NCBI GenBank assembly: GCA_949316235.1
Contig: OX438748.1
Coordinates: 2,235,001 to 2,299,000 of the forward strand
Length of the DNA stretch: 64,000 nt
Origin: Oegoconia quadripuncta
Taxonomy: Eukaryota; Arthropoda; Insecta; Lepidoptera; Autostichidae
Direction of reading: 5' to 3'
The position numbers were made by a program, and so were the translations under genes. Below, piece by piece: positions 39,901 to 42,900 of the stretch. The notes beneath the pieces were generated by a model. That model did not search any database. It saw nothing but the letters and a program-made list of their open reading frames with translations, and was not told the DNA's origin. Each line of letters begins with the position of its first letter. Positions within the stretch are counted from its first letter, which is position 1.

Positions 39901-42900
39901 ATTGCCAGCGGAACATAAAGCAGCTGCCCAATTGCTGCGTCTGCTTGAACGAGCTCCGGATCGGGCTGTCGATTTGAAAGCTCTGTTTGTTCCTCCGCAT
40001 GTTAGTTTTGTCACTGATTTTCACTTTGATCCGACATCAGAATTGCTAAAGATTTTTAAAAACTGCTAAACAAGGCTTCTGCTATTTAAATTGCAGGCCC
40101 ATATTAGTACGTACTTGTTTTCAAAACATACCGCCATAGTCACCTAATTACGATGGTTATTTCTTTTTTCTATATTTTGGGACATAATATTTATTTTATT
40201 TTGTAATTGCATACTTTGATTTTAGGTGCCAACCAAAGAGAGCATCGAAACGTTATCTGCTCTGGAAATTGCAGAACAAATGACTTATTTGGACTATCAA
40301 ATCTTCAGCGCCATTCACAGCGAGTAAGTAAACACATTGTGGTGGACTCTCAAACATTAAGGATTCAAACGAACTACCTTCAAGGACAATGTCAGTTATC
40401 GTTGGTTTTCCGATGACGTCGGTATCATCCTACAGTTGATTAACATTTGCTAAATATAGAACGACAATACCTAACAATCTAAAATTGTTTTTACTATCAT
40501 TATCATTGACAGCAGTGAACTATCTATCTAAACCTCGGAATAATAAGCTATATGCTAGAACTGCGTCATAATTTTTGACAGATCCAAATTCGAAGCCTAG
40601 TTTGTGAAGGTGTTTATTATTTTGATACATTTCAAAAAGTCATATGTACTAACCTAATAGATATTAATACCTCCAATGTAAAAGCTTTTACCAAAACTTC
40701 ATGGTTTTATAGTAGTCTGTAAACTACACATACTTATTTTTACCCTTTGGCTACAAATTCAACCACCTACGTTATCTCTGTCACTTTTGTTTTGTCAAAC
40801 TGAAATCGAATTTTGCTGGTCGACTAAGTCGACATGGCCTAGCAAATCTTGATTACCTGAAGCCTTTATTTTCAACGAATGTAATTTTATTGATGCTGAT
40901 TCAATTTCAGGGAGTTCCTGGGTCAAGCCTGGACGAAAGCTGATAAAGCAGAACGAGCTCCACATATTTTGATGATGACAGGCCACTTTAACCATATATC
41001 TAACCTTGTCATATCGGAGATACTAAAGAAATACACTTTGACTGGTACGCGTTGACCACTTTAATGTTTTGGAATTGTCAAAACTCTTGCTTGCTTATCA
41101 GATAGATAACTCTTCAGATTTTGGTGTAGCTATAAAGTAACTAATCATATAAATATTAAAAAACTGATAAGGTTAGAAAAACGTTTAACATTGTGTTCTT
41201 TTAGGTCGAGTAGCTGCGATAGAGAAATGGGCAGCAGTAGCAGACATAGCGCGCTGTTTGCACAACTTTAACGGCGTTTTACAAGTGTGTGCTGCGCTTT
41301 CAAATACGTCAGTGTACCGCCTCAAGAAGACCTGGGATAAAGTCTCTAAGACCGTAAGTAAAGCATAATATAAAAAATCTTTTTAATCTCTCGTAATTGC
41401 ATAGATTTGTCGTTATTTTTATAGTCGTGGTTAGAAACTCTGACCACTATACCAAAAGCTCACGGGTTCGAATATGTTTTTATGATGAATACGGACATGT
41501 GTACCCGAGTTATGGATGTTTTTATTTATAATAAGTATTTATTTGCAAAAAAAAAATGATTATGTAGTAGGTATTATCAACCCTCTGGTATCCACAACAC
41601 AAGTGATTGGTTAGCTCATCGCTCGCTCGGCAATTTGACGGTTTCTCATTGGTCAACGTAATCGATGACGATACCGATGAAGTTACATTATCTAAGGACT
41701 GATGTGTTCCGAAATGTCTTACTATTACTAACGATATAATATATTGCATTAAACTTATTGAATATATTCACAGAGCAAACAAACTATAGAGAAGATGCAG
41801 ACAATAATATCATCGGAATGCCGATTTAGAGTTCTGAGAGATGCTTTGCACAGGTCAGTTTTTTTTTTTTATCAACAACAGTTTTTTTAATTCTAATATA
41901 TTCATAAGCGTCGAGCGTCGGTGGCTCAGCGGTTAAGACGCGGTCTCCCAATTTGGGAGATCCGGGTTCGATCCCCAGGCAGGCCATGCACCAATAAGTA
42001 TTTTAATTTAATTTTATTAGTTATGTGCATTTATTCGACCCTTGAGGAAACCTGCATGCCTGAGAAATAAAAATTGAAAAGCATGTGAAGTCCCCAACCC
42101 GCAACGTCCTTGTGTGTGCCTTGGTGGACTATGGCCCATAGTCCTTCATTATATGAGAGAAGGCCTATATCCCTGGAGTGGGATGTTTAAGAGCTGAGAT
42201 GATATCCATAAAGCGAAAATAGGCACGATGTAGCGTCGACTTGCGGAAAATAGCCCGTGAAAGCCTATAAACCTGTAAAAGTACAATATAGAAGTATTTA
42301 TTATCGTTTGTCTTTTAATAGGTGTGACCCGCCGTGTATTCCGTATTTGGGCATGTACTTATCGGATCTATCCTTCATCGAGGAAGGAACATCTAACTAT
42401 ACTCCGGATGGACTACTCAACTTCTCCAAGATGAGGATGGTGAGTTATACAATGGTTATCTATAATTTTTTTTATGCACAACGGGTTGGTACTTGATTCC
42501 AATCACATCTGATGTTAAGTGTAGATGAGGTCGAAGGTGTAAGCGTACTGACCATGAAACCCTATCATCCTATTTGGGGAGTGGCTATCTTATATCTGAC
42601 AACCGGAACTCAACAATGCTATAAATGCCCTACCACCAACCAAATTTATTTGTAATTTCCATTTGATTCGACAGTTAAGCTTATCTTTGTGTACAATACT
42701 AATCATAGCAAGATACAAATTATTGTCGATCAATAAATGTCGAAATTAAAAGAGACTTCTTTTCTCAAAGGAAGACTACAAATTCCAAAAGATTGATATC
42801 GTCAAAAAGTTTGTATTTTCAGGTCCAAATATTGCCTATGAAAATAAAGAAATATTGATTGATTGACAAATAAACTGTAGTTTGCTGACAAATTGTACAA

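Noticed and set aside
41914..41990. Functional tRNA gene
   Set aside because: A and B boxes are present but the acceptor stem does not pair, and the sequence continues into a repeated SINE body. The same holds for heads at 26117, 53876, 62636 and 63090.
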